Assembly: GCF_014692675.1 (NCBI RefSeq)
Contig: NZ_JABFCZ010000021.1
Coordinates: forward strand, 1-64,000
Reading direction: 5' to 3'
Length of the DNA: 64,000 nucleotides
Origin: Roseibium aggregatum
GTDB lineage: Bacteria; Pseudomonadota; Alphaproteobacteria; Rhizobiales; Stappiaceae
Position numbers and translations under genes: made by a program
Notes under the pieces: generated by a model
What the model was told of the DNA's origin: nothing
Seen by the model: the letters and a program-made list of their open reading frames with translations, nothing else
Databases searched by the model: none
Shown: one piece after another, positions 25,998-35,786 of the stretch
Numbering within the stretch: the stretch's first letter is position 1
Layout of the letters: every line of letters starts with the position of its first letter

Positions 25998-27422
25998 TTA
26001 ACCGGTCTGGCCAGCAAGGACCGCCGGCTGCTTGATGACGGAGCGGTTGGCTTTTTGATTGTACATGCGCGCATCCGCGATCCGGAGCAGGTCTTCTATG
26101 GTACCGGCCTCCTCGGGATAGCTGGCAAAGCCGATGCTTGCCGACAGGCTGATCGTGGCCCCTGGAAGGGTGAATTCCTGGCAGATCTGATCCATCATCC
26201 GTTTCAGGAAGCCCTTGCGCTCGTCCTCTTTCATTGCACCCGGCGTCAGGACGATAAATTCATCGCCGCCGACGCGGGCGACCGTGTCGGTCTGGCGGGT
26301 CTGGAACTGCAGCCGGTAGCCGACTTCGATGAGCACCTTGTCGCCGACCGCATGGCCGTAACTGTCGTTGATCGGTTTGAAGGCGTCCAGGTCCAGATAA
26401 AAAATCTCGAAACCGGACCCGTTGCGGTCGGCCATGGCCAGAAGCTGCTGCATCCGGTCTTCCAGAAGACGGCGGTTGGCCAGTCCGGTCAGGGGATCGT
26501 GCAGGGCCATGGTGCGGACCTTGGCGACTTCCTGAATGAGCAGGAAGGCCATGGTCGATATGATCAGCGTGACGACCATGCCCAGAATACGGGTCATCCA
26601 GACTTCCTTGCTGTCGATCGACCAGCCACCGACGGGATAGCTGAGGATTTCCCATTTCTTGTCGCCGGGCAGAACCAGCGGCAGACTGACCGCTTCACTG
26701 TGCACCAGATCGCCGTCGCCGAAAATCAGATCCGGGCTGCCATCGGATTGCCCTGACGAAACGATCGCGAACCGGTAACCGTCCGAGACCTCCGCCAGTC
26801 CGGCAGCCGCAAACAGCCGGCTCTCGTCGAGGACCAGAGTGGCCACCCCCCAATAGTGGCGCTCCGCGATCGGCTGCTGCGGATAGGCGGGCGGGAAAAC
26901 CGGGACGCGGACCAAGAGGTGGCGGCCGCCCTGAATCATTTCGACCGGGCCGGACAGCACACTGGACCGGCTTTCCATCGCCTTTTCGATCGACGGCCAT
27001 TGCTTCGGCATCTGGCGATAGTTCAGCCCGATCGCCGCCGCGTTGCCTGAATAGGGATAAATATATTTCACGACGTTGTCGGGCGCGAGGCCGAGCGAGC
27101 GGATGAAGGGAACATCGTCGATCAGTTCGGAGCTGAATTTGGTAAACTCGTCCTGGGTCAGCTCGTCCTGGATGACGTAGCCTCTGAGCCCCTTGCCCAG
27201 GGAAATTGCCGCGCCGACCTGTCCCTCCAGGCGTGTTCGCGCTTCAGACAGCTTGGCAAGCGCCTTTTGCTGGTGCTGGGCGGCGATGATGTCCTCGACC
27301 AGGCCGGCAACATGGGAGGTTATGAAGAAACCGCCGATAAGGCAGCAAACGGCCACGGCAACCGCCGCCCACAACCCCTTCGAATGGGGCAGGGAAAATA
27401 TCCGGGCGGTTTTAAATCCCAT
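25998..27422 (-). CDS. Diguanylate cyclase with periplasmic CHASE sensor domain
   Basis: A 474-residue membrane protein with transmembrane helix 1 at about 18-40, a periplasmic CHASE-type domain (about 70-235), a second helix at about 277-298, and a GGDEF domain (about 305-465). The active site GGDEF is at 385-389, and the inhibitory I-site Arg-x-x-Asp (376-379) is five residues before it, so it should be an active, product-inhibited c-di-GMP synthase. The CHASE ligand is unknown. It lies 120 bases upstream of the yej genes but with no sign of a shared transcript. A TTAACGT/ACGTTAA inverted repeat lies at 27457-27490, just upstream. Confidence 0.93.
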   Translation of the reverse strand: MGFKTARIFSLPHSKGLWAAVAVAVCCLIGGFFITSHVAGLVEDIIAAQHQQKALAKLSEARTRLEGQVGAAISLGKGLRGYVIQDELTQDEFTKFSSELIDDVPFIRSLGLAPDNVVKYIYPYSGNAAAIGLNYRQMPKQWPSIEKAMESRSSVLSGPVEMIQGGRHLLVRVPVFPPAYPQQPIAERHYWGVATLVLDESRLFAAAGLAEVSDGYRFAIVSSGQSDGSPDLIFGDGDLVHSEAVSLPLVLPGDKKWEILSYPVGGWSIDSKEVWMTRILGMVVTLIISTMAFLLIQEVAKVRTMALHDPLTGLANRRLLEDRMQQLLAMADRNGSGFEIFYLDLDAFKPINDSYGHAVGDKVLIEVGYRLQFQTRQTDTVARVGGDEFIVLTPGAMKEDERKGFLKRMMDQICQEFTLPGATISLSASIGFASYPEEAGTIEDLLRIADARMYNQKANRSVIKQPAVLAGQTG

Positions 27423-27501
27423 CGACGTGTCAGCCTTTCGCTCGCCGGCGCCTCACTTAACGTAACGACAGAATTACGCAGAAACGTTAAAATTTATTTC
27501 A

Positions 27502-27537
27502 GGCAAAACAAAGAAAGCCGCGCTTACGAAGCGCGGC
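27502..27537 (-). terminator. Rho-independent terminator after the cytochrome c gene
   Basis: A 9-bp stem (GCCGCGCTT at 27517-27525 with AAGCGCGGC at 27529-27537, three-base loop) is followed on the minus strand by a T-rich tract (27516-27502). It lies 43 bases past the cytochrome gene stop. Confidence 0.8.
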
Positions 27538-27580
27538 TTCCAAAATTGGATTTGGCGTAAAGCCTTGAAATTACGAGCGA

Positions 27581-28135
27581 TTATTCCGACGGCAACGGAA
27601 CCGGGTCCGAAGACTGTTCCCGCATATAGGCAATCACATCCGCCCGGTCTTCAGGCTTGCGCAGGCCGGCAAAGCCCATTGCGGTCCCGTTGATGTAATC
27701 CTTCGGCTTGGTCAGGAAATGATCCAGTTCCTCAAAGGTCCAGGCGGCATTTTCTTCGCCGAAAGCGGTCATGGCGGCGGAATAGCCGAAGCCTTCATGG
27801 CTACCCGGCTTGCGGCCGATCACGCCCCACAGATCCGGTCCGACCTTGTTGGGGCCGCCTTGTTCGATCGAATGACAGGCCTGGCACTTCTTGAAGATCT
27901 TTTCGCCGGACTCGGCAGACGCGGCGACCAGCCGTTCGCTGATCGGTGCCACTTCCGGCACCGCGTCTGCTTCAGGAGTTGAATCCGCCTCACTGGAAGC
28001 GACAACGATCTCATATCCGGGCTTACCCGGGATCGTCGGCTCGAAAATGACATCAGATACAATTCCGACACCCATTGTCAGAAGAAGAACCATCAAAACC
28101 GCACCAGCGATCTTGTTAAGCGTGAAGGAATCCAT
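27581..28135 (-). CDS. cycM: Membrane-anchored c-type cytochrome (CycM-like)
   Basis: A 184-residue cytochrome c. Residues 9-29 form an uncleaved membrane anchor, followed by an acidic/Pro-rich linker (about 45-65) and a class I heme domain. The heme attachment is Cys84-x-x-Cys87-His88, and the probable Met ligand is in NGTAMGFAG. Homologues carry electrons from the bc1 complex to the aa3 oxidase. The start at the ATG at 28135 is preceded by GGAGA; an extension to 28177 is less likely. It is divergent from kdsB, the usual arrangement in Rhizobiales, and is followed by a clear terminator. Confidence 0.92.
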   Translation of the reverse strand: MDSFTLNKIAGAVLMVLLLTMGVGIVSDVIFEPTIPGKPGYEIVVASSEADSTPEADAVPEVAPISERLVAASAESGEKIFKKCQACHSIEQGGPNKVGPDLWGVIGRKPGSHEGFGYSAAMTAFGEENAAWTFEELDHFLTKPKDYINGTAMGFAGLRKPEDRADVIAYMREQSSDPVPLPSE

Positions 28136-28577
28136 TCTCTCCGGCTCCAAGCTAAGACGCGTCCTGATCCGTAACACCAGTTACGAACCCATATCAGCTT
28201 TAAATTTGTGCGGAACCTACAAATTTTTTGGCCTTGCTGTCCATAGGTATAAAAGGTCTCAGCCAAAACTTTCGAATAAAGGACACGCGAAAGGCCCGCA
28301 GACGGCATGTTCCGGACGATATTTCCGCCGTTTCCAAAGGTATCTAAGGGTTTAAACGGATGCGACGCCGGCAAAGGACCCGGCGAGATACGGGACAAAG
28401 GGCAGACGTTTCGGCACAGATTGCCGTCCGGAGACCGCCTTGGGCGTGAAAGCCGCTTGACCATCGCGCGGGCTATGCTCTAGGCCATACCCTCATAAAA
28501 TCGACTGAAATGGCGCAGCAAACGGCAATGGGCTGCAAGGAAAAGCGCGAAAAGCGGGCCAAGACGGAGAGACGTCC
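28136..28577. other. 442-base divergent intergenic region between cycM and kdsB
   Basis: No gene is supported. The part nearest cycM (28190-28260) is AT-rich and suitable for a promoter, but no clean -35/-10 pair stands out. A short inverted repeat (CGTAAC at 28170-28175, GTTACG at 28180-28185) lies 35 bases upstream of the cytochrome start. The half nearest kdsB is GC-rich and shows nothing recognisable. Confidence 0.6.
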
Positions 28578-29315
28578 TTGAATTCTGCACTTGTCATTAT
28601 TCCGGCACGGCTGGGTGCGACCCGGTTGCCGCGCAAGCCGCTGGCGGATATCTGCGGCAAACCCATGATCGTCCGTGTGCTGGAGCAGGCGCAGAATGCC
28701 GCCATCGGACCGGTCGTGGTCGCCTGCGACGACCCCGATATCGCGGCGGCCGTGAAGGCGCACGGCGGTGACGCCGTCATGACCCGGGCCGACCATGAAT
28801 CCGGTTCCGACCGGATCCACGAGGCCGCCAACCTGGTCGACCCGACCAGCGCGCATGATGTCATTCTCAATCTGCAGGGCGATGTGCCGCTGATTGCGCC
28901 GGATGCGCTGCGCGCCGCTTTCAGCCCCCTTGCCGACGAGGCCGTCGACATCGGCACCATCATGACCGAAATCCGGGACGAGCGTTTCCGCGACGATCCG
29001 AGTTTCGTGAAGGCGGTGACCACTTTGACGCACACCGGCACCAATCGCGCGCTTTATTTTACGCGGGCCACGGCGCCGAGCGGCCCCGGCCCGCTTTATC
29101 AGCATATCGGCGTCTACGCCTATCGCCGGTCCGCGCTGGAAAGATTCGTGTCCCTGCCGCCCTCTCCACTGGAGATCCGGGAGAAACTGGAACAGCTTCG
29201 GGCACTGGAAGCCGGCATGCGTATTGATGTATCGATCATCGACAGCGCGCCGATGGACGTCAACACACCAGAGGATCTGGAACGGGCTCAAGCCGCCGTC
29301 GCAGCCGGGGCTTGA
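28578..29315 (+). CDS. kdsB: 3-deoxy-manno-octulosonate cytidylyltransferase
   Basis: A 245-residue KdsB that activates Kdo to CMP-Kdo for lipopolysaccharide inner-core synthesis. The nucleotide-binding N-terminus reads [16 protein letters not shown], followed by NLQGDVPLI and the C-terminal [12 protein letters not shown] segment. It begins with TTG (28578), unusual but supported by family length. The next gene, pheA, starts 14 bases after the stop, so the two are co-transcribed, as in many Rhizobiales. Confidence 0.96.
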   Translation: MNSALVIIPARLGATRLPRKPLADICGKPMIVRVLEQAQNAAIGPVVVACDDPDIAAAVKAHGGDAVMTRADHESGSDRIHEAANLVDPTSAHDVILNLQGDVPLIAPDALRAAFSPLADEAVDIGTIMTEIRDERFRDDPSFVKAVTTLTHTGTNRALYFTRATAPSGPGPLYQHIGVYAYRRSALERFVSLPPSPLEIREKLEQLRALEAGMRIDVSIIDSAPMDVNTPEDLERAQAAVAAGA

Positions 29316-29329
29316 TAGAAAGAAGCAAA

Positions 29330-30220
29330 ATGTCTGACCGAAAGAAAATCGTGTTCCAGGGCGAAGTGGGAGCAAATTCCCATACGGCCTGCCGCAATGT
29401 CTATCCCGACTATGAGGCCGTTCCCTGCGCGACTTTCGAGGACTGCTTTTACGCGATCGAAAACGGCGAGGCCGATCTGGGCATGATCCCGGTGGAAAAT
29501 TCGGTCGCCGGACGGGTCGCCGATATCCATCACCTGCTGCCACGCTCCAGCCTGCACATCATCGGCGAATATTTCCTGCCGATCCGTTTCCAGCTCATGG
29601 CGCCGAAGGGCGCCAAGATCGAAGGTCTGAAAACGGTTCAAAGCCATGTCATGGCGCTGGGTCAATGCCGGAAGGTGATCCGCGACCTGGGCCTGGCCCC
29701 GGTGATCGGCGCCGACACGGCCGGGTCCGCCCGCCAGATCGCCGAACGCAACGATCCGACCGCAGCAGCGCTTGCCCCCGAGATGGCCGCGGACATCTAC
29801 GGGCTCGACATCCTGCGCCGGAATGTGGAAGACGCCGACTACAACACGACGCGCTTCCTGATCCTTTCAAAGGAGGATCTGGTTGCCGCCAACACGGGCC
29901 AGCCGATCATAACGACCTTCATCTTCCGCGTTCGCAACGTGCCGGCAGCCCTTTACAAGGCGCTCGGCGGGTTTGCCACCAACGGGGTCAACATGACCAA
30001 GCTGGAATCCTACCAGCTCGAGGGCCAGTTCTTCGCCTCCATGTTCTACGCGGACATCGAAGGTCATCCGGACGACAAGTCGGTTACGCTGGCCCTGGAG
30101 GAACTGAAATTCTTCTGCGCCGAGTTCAAGCTGCTCGGCATTTACTGCGCTAGCCCGTTCCGGGAGAAAATCCGCGAACCGGAAGCCAACCGGGCCCTCA
30201 GGCCCAGCCCGCAGATCTGA
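29330..30220 (+). CDS. pheA: Prephenate dehydratase
   Basis: A 296-residue monofunctional prephenate dehydratase converting prephenate to phenylpyruvate in phenylalanine synthesis. The catalytic domain (about 5-185) includes the Thr-Arg-Phe motif in YNTTRFLIL. A C-terminal ACT domain (about 195-280) contains the ESYQLEGQF-type phenylalanine-binding region for feedback inhibition. It lacks the chorismate mutase domain of the enteric fusion protein. I chose the ATG at 29330; a TTG six codons earlier would overlap kdsB. Confidence 0.96.
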   Translation: MSDRKKIVFQGEVGANSHTACRNVYPDYEAVPCATFEDCFYAIENGEADLGMIPVENSVAGRVADIHHLLPRSSLHIIGEYFLPIRFQLMAPKGAKIEGLKTVQSHVMALGQCRKVIRDLGLAPVIGADTAGSARQIAERNDPTAAALAPEMAADIYGLDILRRNVEDADYNTTRFLILSKEDLVAANTGQPIITTFIFRVRNVPAALYKALGGFATNGVNMTKLESYQLEGQFFASMFYADIEGHPDDKSVTLALEELKFFCAEFKLLGIYCASPFREKIREPEANRALRPSPQI

Positions 30221-30266
30221 CCCGACCCAGGGGGCCTGACCTCAATCCAATTACAGAAAGGTGCCT

Positions 30267-31268
30267 ATGACCGATATCCGTTTTGATGCCCTGTGCATCG
30301 GCAACGCCATTTGTGATGTTTTCGCCCACGTTGAGGACGACTTCCTCGTCCGGGAGGATCTGATCAAGGGCTCCATGCGCCTGATCGACACGGAAGAAGC
30401 CGTACGGCTCTATGACAAGATGGGCCAGACGGTTCGCGTTTCCGGCGGCAGCGCGGGCAACACGGCGGCCGGTATCGCCTCTCTCGGCGGAACGCCGGCC
30501 TTTTTCGGCAAGGTTGCCTCGGACGAACTCGGCGACAGTTACTTTCACGACATGAAAGGGACCGGCGTCCACTTCGAGACCCCGCGCCTCAACGGCGGCA
30601 CGCCGACCGCCCGGTCGATGATCCTGATCACGCCGGACGGCGAGCGCACCATGAATACCTATCTCGGCGCCTGCACGGAATTCGGCCCCGCAGACGTGGA
30701 TCCGGACGTGGTCGCGGCCTCGGCCATCACCTACATGGAAGGCTATCTCTGGGATCCGGAAGAAGCCAAGAAGGCGTTTCTGGAAGCTGCGAAGATCGCC
30801 CACGCCAACGGCCGCAAGGTCGGGATCACCTTGTCCGATTCGTTCTGCGTCGATCGCTACCGCGCCGAATTCACCGGGCTCCTGCGCGACGGCGTCGTTG
30901 ACGTGATGTTCGCCAACGAGCACGAAATCAAGGCGCTCTATGAGACCGCCGATCTCGATACCGCCATTGCCGCGGCCCGCGAGAGCGGCGCGATGACCGC
31001 CCTGACCCTGGGCGAGAACGGCGCCATGGCGATCACCCGGGAAGAAACCATCAAGGTCACCGCCCAGAAGGTTGACGAGGTGGTGGACCTGACCGGCGCC
31101 GGCGACCTGTTCGCCTCCGGTTTCCTGTTCGGCCTTGCGCGGGACTACGACCTCAAGTCGGCCGCGGAACTCGGCTGCCTGTGCGCGGCAAACGTGATCG
31201 GCCACGTGGGCGCCCGTCCGGAAACCGCGCTAAAGCAGATCGCCGGCCAGGCCGGTTTCGAAGTCTGA
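30267..31268 (+). CDS. PfkB-family carbohydrate/nucleoside kinase (adenosine kinase-like)
   Basis: A 333-residue ribokinase-superfamily kinase. The N-terminal PfkB signature is GGSAGNTAAGIASLGG (about 57-72), and the C-terminal ATP-site signature is DLTGAGDLFASGF, whose Asp is the catalytic base. Closely similar alphaproteobacterial proteins are annotated as adenosine kinases, but the nucleoside versus sugar substrate cannot be settled by eye. The ATG at 30267 has AAAGG six bases upstream. It follows pheA by 46 bases and converges with gpmA at a bidirectional terminator. Confidence 0.92.
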   Translation: MTDIRFDALCIGNAICDVFAHVEDDFLVREDLIKGSMRLIDTEEAVRLYDKMGQTVRVSGGSAGNTAAGIASLGGTPAFFGKVASDELGDSYFHDMKGTGVHFETPRLNGGTPTARSMILITPDGERTMNTYLGACTEFGPADVDPDVVAASAITYMEGYLWDPEEAKKAFLEAAKIAHANGRKVGITLSDSFCVDRYRAEFTGLLRDGVVDVMFANEHEIKALYETADLDTAIAAARESGAMTALTLGENGAMAITREETIKVTAQKVDEVVDLTGAGDLFASGFLFGLARDYDLKSAAELGCLCAANVIGHVGARPETALKQIAGQAGFEV

Positions 31269-31284
31269 TCCGACAGAAACAAAA

Positions 31285-31307
31285 GAGGCGGCCCGCCGGG
31301 CCGCCTC
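31285..31307 (-). terminator. Shared terminator between the pfkB-type gene and gpmA
   Basis: A 10-bp GC stem (GAGGCGGCCC at 31285-31294, GGGCCGCCTC at 31298-31307, three-base loop) lies between convergent genes. The T-rich tail (TTTTGTTT) is on the minus-strand side, so it best serves gpmA but could stop both transcripts. Confidence 0.75.
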
Positions 31308-31331
31308 ACAACATTCCATCAGGCCGCACCC

Positions 31332-31952
31332 TCAGGCGGCGAGGTCTTCCACGCTGATGACTTCCCCGTCCTCATTGAGGCGGTAGATGATCGGCGTGCC
31401 GGTGCCGAGTTCCCGCTTCAGGATCTGTTCCGGGGTGAGCTTTTCCAGTTCCATGATCAGCGCGCGCAGGGAGTTGCCGTGAGCGGCGACGATGGTGCGC
31501 TTGCCCTGCAGGACCCGCGGCAGGATTTCGCTGCGATAGTAGGGCAGAACCCGCTCGGCGGTCATTTTCAGGCTCTCGCCGCCCGGAGGCGGAACATCGA
31601 AGGACCGGCGCCAGATGTGGACCTGCTCCTCACCGAATTCCTTGCGCGCCTCGTCCTTGTTCATGCCGGTCAGATCGCCGTAGTCGCGTTCGTTGAGCGC
31701 CTGGTCCTTGATCGTTTCCAGACCGGTCTGCCCCAGTTCCTCCAGGATCAGATCCAGCGTCTTCTGCGCGCGGCTCAGATCCGAAGTGAAGGCGATGTCG
31801 AACGTCAGCTTCAGGTCGCGCAGCTGCTCGCCGGCCTTCTTGGCTTCCTCAATGCCCTTTTCGGTAAGACCGGGATCTTTCCAGCCGGTGAAAAGGTTTT
31901 TCAAATTCCATTCGCTTTGACCGTGGCGAACGAGCACCAAGAGGCGATCCAT
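31332..31952 (-). CDS. gpmA: 2,3-bisphosphoglycerate-dependent phosphoglycerate mutase
   Basis: A 206-residue cofactor-dependent phosphoglycerate mutase interconverting 3- and 2-phosphoglycerate in glycolysis. The phosphohistidine is in [10 protein letters not shown] (residues 7-16). YGDLTGMNK and the second catalytic His in [10 protein letters not shown] are present. The shortened C-terminus compared with enteric GpmA is typical of alphaproteobacteria. It lies 33 bases downstream of dapB on the same strand and probably shares its transcript. Confidence 0.95.
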   Translation of the reverse strand: MDRLLVLVRHGQSEWNLKNLFTGWKDPGLTEKGIEEAKKAGEQLRDLKLTFDIAFTSDLSRAQKTLDLILEELGQTGLETIKDQALNERDYGDLTGMNKDEARKEFGEEQVHIWRRSFDVPPPGGESLKMTAERVLPYYRSEILPRVLQGKRTIVAAHGNSLRALIMELEKLTPEQILKRELGTGTPIIYRLNEDGEVISVEDLAA

Positions 31953-31985
31953 GGTCAGGTCTCCTGTCTGTCGGAAAGTAAGGGA

Positions 31986-32798
31986 TCAATCGTTCAGGCC
32001 GAGCACGTCGGCCATGGAGTAAAAGCCGGGCTTTTTGTCGAAACCCCAAAGGGCGGCCTTGACCGCGCCACGGGCGAAAAGCTGTCGGTCCTCGGCGCGG
32101 TGGGTGAGTTCGATCCGCTCGCCCTCACCTGCGAAAATCACCGAATGCTCGCCGATGACCGAGCCGCCGCGAAGGGTCGCGAAACCGATATCGCCCGCCT
32201 TGCGCGCACCGGTAATGCCGTCGCGCGAGCCGACGGAATGGTCGGCAAGGTCGATACCGCGTCCGCCGGCCGCGGCTTCGCCCAGAAGCAGGGCCGTGCC
32301 CGACGGGGCATCCACCTTGTGCTTGTGGTGCATTTCCAGGACTTCAATGTCGAAATCCGCATCGAGCGCCTTTGCGGCCTTCTTCACCAGCGCCGCCAGC
32401 AGATTGACGCCGAGGCTCATGTTGCCCGACTTGACGATACGCGCGTGGCGGGAAGCCGCGTGAAGCGGCGCGTCTTCGCCCTCGGCCCAGCCGGTGGTGC
32501 CGATCACATGGACGATCCGCGCCTGGGCGGCGAGTTCGGCAAAGGTGAGCGACGCGGCGGGCGCGGTGAAATCCAGAACCCCGTCGCTGGCTGCAAATGC
32601 CGTCAGCGGATCGTCGGTCACCGGAATGTCCAGCGTGCCGACGCCTGCGAGGTCGCCCGCATCCTGGCCCAGGAACTCGGATCCCGGACGCTCGATCGCG
32701 GCGGTCACCCGGGCCCCTTCGGCCTCGCAAACGGCGCGGACCAGAGCCCGTCCCATCCGGCCTGCGGCCCCGACTACGACAAGGCGCATTTCACTCAT
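31986..32798 (-). CDS. dapB: 4-hydroxy-tetrahydrodipicolinate reductase
   Basis: A 270-residue DapB for lysine and meso-diaminopimelate synthesis. The NAD(P)H Rossmann motif is [13 protein letters not shown] near the N-terminus. The catalytic/substrate segment [19 protein letters not shown] is at about 155-173. Full length. It starts at the ATG at 32798; Met4 is possible. It precedes gpmA. Confidence 0.96.
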   Translation of the reverse strand: MSEMRLVVVGAAGRMGRALVRAVCEAEGARVTAAIERPGSEFLGQDAGDLAGVGTLDIPVTDDPLTAFAASDGVLDFTAPAASLTFAELAAQARIVHVIGTTGWAEGEDAPLHAASRHARIVKSGNMSLGVNLLAALVKKAAKALDADFDIEVLEMHHKHKVDAPSGTALLLGEAAAGGRGIDLADHSVGSRDGITGARKAGDIGFATLRGGSVIGEHSVIFAGEGERIELTHRAEDRQLFARGAVKAALWGFDKKPGFYSMADVLGLND

Positions 32799-32889
32799 GC
32801 TTCACCTCTCATGCCTGTTCGGCTTGGGGTATAGCAGCTTCCCGGGACGACGCAACCAAGCTGAGCCGCAGAAGGCTGCAAACGCAAAC

Positions 32890-32916
32890 GGGGCGGAGAC
32901 CGATGGTCTCCGCCCC
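32890..32916 (-). terminator. Terminator downstream of pnp
   Basis: A 12-bp perfect stem (GGGGCGGAGACC at 32890-32901, GGTCTCCGCCCC at 32905-32916) with a three-base loop lies 34 bases past the pnp stop. The minus-strand tail is only moderately T-rich (GTTTGCGTTTGC). Confidence 0.65.
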
Positions 32917-32949
32917 GCCTGAAATTATCCAAAAAACCGGGGAAGACGC

Positions 32950-35070
32950 TCAGTCTTCTTCCTTCTCGATTTCCTTGCCGGTGTCCTGGTCGACGACCTT
33001 CATGGACAGGCGCACCTTGCCGCGCTCGTCGAAGCCCATCAGCTTGACCCAGACCTTGTCGCCTTCCTTGACCACGTCGGTGACCTTGGCGACCTTGCGC
33101 GGAGCGAGCTGGGAAATGTGGACCAGACCGTCCTTGGCGCCGAAGAAGTTCACGAACGCACCGAAGTCGACGCATTTCACGACCGTACCTTCGTAGATCA
33201 TGCCCACTTCCGGCTCGGCGGCGATGGAGTTGATCCAGTTGACGGCTGCCTTGATCGCCTTGCCATCGGCAGAGGCGATCTTGACCGTTCCGTCGTCCTC
33301 GATGTTCACCTTGGCGCCGGTCTTTTCCACGATTTCGCGGATGACCTTGCCGCCCGAACCGATGACTTCACGGATCTTGTCGACCGGGATCTTCATCACT
33401 TCGATGCGCGGCGCATGTTCACCCAGCTCGGAGCGGGCTTCGGTGATGGCCTTGGACATTTCGCCGAGGATGTGCACGCGGCCGTCCTTGGCCTGGCCGA
33501 GAGCGACCTTCATGATCTCCTCGGTGATGCCCTGGATCTTGATGTCCATCTGCAGCGAGGTAATGCCGTTGGCGGAACCGGCCACCTTGAAGTCCATGTC
33601 GCCGAGATGATCCTCGTCGCCGAGAATGTCGGACAGAACCGCGAAACGGTCGCCTTCCTTGATCAGGCCCATGGCGATACCGGCAACCGGCGCCTTGAGC
33701 GGAACGCCGGCATCCATCAGGGCCAGCGAGGTGCCGCAGACGGTCGCCATGGAGGACGAGCCGTTGGATTCCGTCACTTCCGAGACAACGCGCAGCGTGT
33801 ACGGGAAATCGTGGTGGGCCGGCAGCATCGGGTTGATGGCGCGCCAGGCGAGCTTGCCGTGGCCGATTTCGCGGCGTCCGGGAGAGCCCATGCGGCCTGC
33901 TTCACCGACCGAATAGGGCGGGAAGTTGTAGTGCAGCATGAAATGGGACTTGTAGGTGCCTTCGAGCGCATCGACGAACTGCTCGTCTTCGCCGGTGCCG
34001 AGGGTGGCAACCGCCAGGGCCTGGGTTTCACCGCGGGTGAAGAGCGCAGAGCCGTGGGCGCGCGGCAGGATGCCGACTTCGGAAGAAATCGCACGGACCG
34101 TCGACAAGTCGCGGCCGTCGATGCGGGACCCGGTGTCGAGAATGGCGCCGCGGACGATGGCAGCTTCCAGCTTCTTGAACTGATCGCCGAGAACGGTGGC
34201 TTCCGGTGCGGCGTCACCGCCGTTGGTGATCAGCGTTTCGACAACCTTCGCCTTGACCGCGTCAACCGCATTCTTGCGTTCGGTCTTCGCGGTAATGGCG
34301 TAGGCCGCCTTCAGTTCGTCGGCCGCCATGCCCTTGATCTGCTCGTAGAGAGAAGAGTGATCGGGCATGGTGAATTCGCGCGGCTCCTTGGCGGCGGCTT
34401 CCGCCAGCTTGATGATCGCGTCGATCACCGGCTGGAAACCGCGGTGGCCGAACATCACGGCGCCGAGCATGGTGTCTTCGTCGAGTTCCTTGGCTTCGGA
34501 CTCCACCATCAGGACCGCGTCAGCCGTACCGGCGACGACCAGGTCCAGAGAGGATTCGGGCATGTCGTCAACCAGCGGGTTGAGAACATATTCGCCGTTG
34601 ATGAAGCCGACGCGCGCGCCGCCGATCGGGCCCATGAAGGGAACGCCGGAAAGCGTCAGCGCAGCGGAGGAGGCGACCATCGCCAGGATGTCCGGTGCGT
34701 TTTCCATGTCGTGGGAAAGCACGGTGATGACGACCTGGGTCTCGTTCTTGTAGCCATCGGCGAACAGCGGGCGGATCGGACGGTCGATCAGGCGCGAGGT
34801 CAGGGTCTCGTGCTCGGACGGACGGCCTTCACGCTTGAAGTAGCCGCCCGGGATCTTGCCGGCGGCGAAGGCCTTTTCCTGGTAGTTCACGGTCAGCGGG
34901 AAGAAATCCTGACCCGGCTTCGGCTGCTTGGCGGAAACGACCGTCGCCAGCACCTTGGTTTCGCCGTAGGTCGCCATCACGGCGCCATCGGCCTGACGGG
35001 CAATCTTGCCCGTTTCGAGGACGAGAGGACGACCGCCCCACTCGACTTCTACACGATGAATATCAAACAT
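32950..35070 (-). CDS. pnp: Polyribonucleotide nucleotidyltransferase
   Basis: A 706-residue PNPase, a phosphorolytic 3'-5' exoribonuclease of the RNA degradosome. It has two RNase PH domains (about 10-215 and 305-530), the second with the catalytic [10 protein letters not shown] segment. A KH domain contains [15 protein letters not shown] (about 565-580), and an S1 domain (about 620-690) is followed by an acidic tail. Two ATGs are adjacent; the one at 35070 has AAGGA at better spacing than 35073. It lies downstream of rpsO, the conserved order, with a hairpin between them that may be a processing or termination site. Confidence 0.97.
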   Translation of the reverse strand: MFDIHRVEVEWGGRPLVLETGKIARQADGAVMATYGETKVLATVVSAKQPKPGQDFFPLTVNYQEKAFAAGKIPGGYFKREGRPSEHETLTSRLIDRPIRPLFADGYKNETQVVITVLSHDMENAPDILAMVASSAALTLSGVPFMGPIGGARVGFINGEYVLNPLVDDMPESSLDLVVAGTADAVLMVESEAKELDEDTMLGAVMFGHRGFQPVIDAIIKLAEAAAKEPREFTMPDHSSLYEQIKGMAADELKAAYAITAKTERKNAVDAVKAKVVETLITNGGDAAPEATVLGDQFKKLEAAIVRGAILDTGSRIDGRDLSTVRAISSEVGILPRAHGSALFTRGETQALAVATLGTGEDEQFVDALEGTYKSHFMLHYNFPPYSVGEAGRMGSPGRREIGHGKLAWRAINPMLPAHHDFPYTLRVVSEVTESNGSSSMATVCGTSLALMDAGVPLKAPVAGIAMGLIKEGDRFAVLSDILGDEDHLGDMDFKVAGSANGITSLQMDIKIQGITEEIMKVALGQAKDGRVHILGEMSKAITEARSELGEHAPRIEVMKIPVDKIREVIGSGGKVIREIVEKTGAKVNIEDDGTVKIASADGKAIKAAVNWINSIAAEPEVGMIYEGTVVKCVDFGAFVNFFGAKDGLVHISQLAPRKVAKVTDVVKEGDKVWVKLMGFDERGKVRLSMKVVDQDTGKEIEKEED

Positions 35071-35258
35071 CATCTTTCCTTACAGCTTTGTCCGTCTGCG
35101 CAGGCATTCCTTCAGTTGCGCAAGGACATATCATCGGTCGGCCCCGTACGGGCCGGTTACCGATCGGACAAGCCACGGGCAAGACGACAAGCGGCTCCCA
35201 AGTTCACGGAAGCGGCCGGCAATCCTGCCCCATGACCGTCACGGGACTTTCTATAGTC

Positions 35259-35290
35259 AAACGCGGCGGGCAAATCCACCCGCCGCGTTT
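35259..35290 (-). terminator. Hairpin between rpsO and pnp (terminator or RNase III-type site)
   Basis: A 12-bp perfect stem (AAACGCGGCGGG at 35259-35270, CCCGCCGCGTTT at 35279-35290) with an eight-base loop begins 15 bases past the rpsO stop. The T-run is short (TTTGACTAT), so partial readthrough into pnp is plausible, as in the enteric rpsO-pnp operon. Confidence 0.65.
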
Positions 35291-35305
35291 GTCTCAACTC
35301 GCTTC

Positions 35306-35575
35306 TTAGCGGCGAACGCCAAGACGCTGGATCAGGGACTGATAGCGCTCTTCGCTCTTGCCCTTGACGTAGTCGAGCAGCGAACGGCGCGAAGCCACCA
35401 TCTTCAGGAGACCGCGGCGGGAGTGATTGTCCTTGCCGTGGGCCTTGAAGTGTTCGGTCAGGTTATTGATCCGTTCGGTCAGGATTGCGACCTGGACTTC
35501 CGGAGAACCGGTATCACCGTCCTTGGTGGCATATTCCTTGATCAACTCAGCTTTACGCTCAGCAGTAATCGACAT
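35306..35575 (-). CDS. rpsO: 30S ribosomal protein S15
   Basis: An 89-residue S15, exactly the family length, binding 16S rRNA helices h20-22. It shows the [19 protein letters not shown] core and the C-terminal [12 protein letters not shown]. The ATG at 35575 has GGAAAG upstream. The leader (35576-35700) contains two tandem GC hairpins with TTTT loops that may be the S15 autoregulatory element. Confidence 0.98.
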   Translation of the reverse strand: MSITAERKAELIKEYATKDGDTGSPEVQVAILTERINNLTEHFKAHGKDNHSRRGLLKMVASRRSLLDYVKGKSEERYQSLIQRLGVRR

Positions 35576-35598
35576 CGCTCTTTCCTTTCAAAGATGCG

Positions 35599-35639
35599 GC
35601 CGGGAAAACCCGGCGTTTCGGGGATGCCGGAAAACCGGC
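35599..35639 (-). promoter_or_regulatory. Two-hairpin leader of rpsO (candidate S15 autoregulatory RNA)
   Basis: Hairpin A: GCCGGG/CCCGGC around a four-base loop at 35599-35614. Hairpin B: GCCGG/CCGGC around an identical four-base loop at 35626-35639. Both lie 24-64 bases upstream of the rpsO start and read GCCGG-TTTT-CCGGC on the coding strand. S15 of other bacteria binds leader RNA of varied architecture to repress its own synthesis. Function here is inference. Confidence 0.45.
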
Positions 35640-35786
35640 CCGATCCGCACCATCACCAGAGCCGAGATGTCGGTCAGCAAAGGTTGGTACGGACGGATTG
35701 AGCCCAAGGACCCAATGGCTGCGATATATGGCGGAAAACGCCCGCCATTACCAGTTCTTTTTAACGGCCCTCGCGGGCCGTGGTTT

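Noticed and set aside
33118..35235. A 705-codon plus-strand open frame opposite pnp
   Set aside because: Antisense shadow of PNPase without protein-family character.
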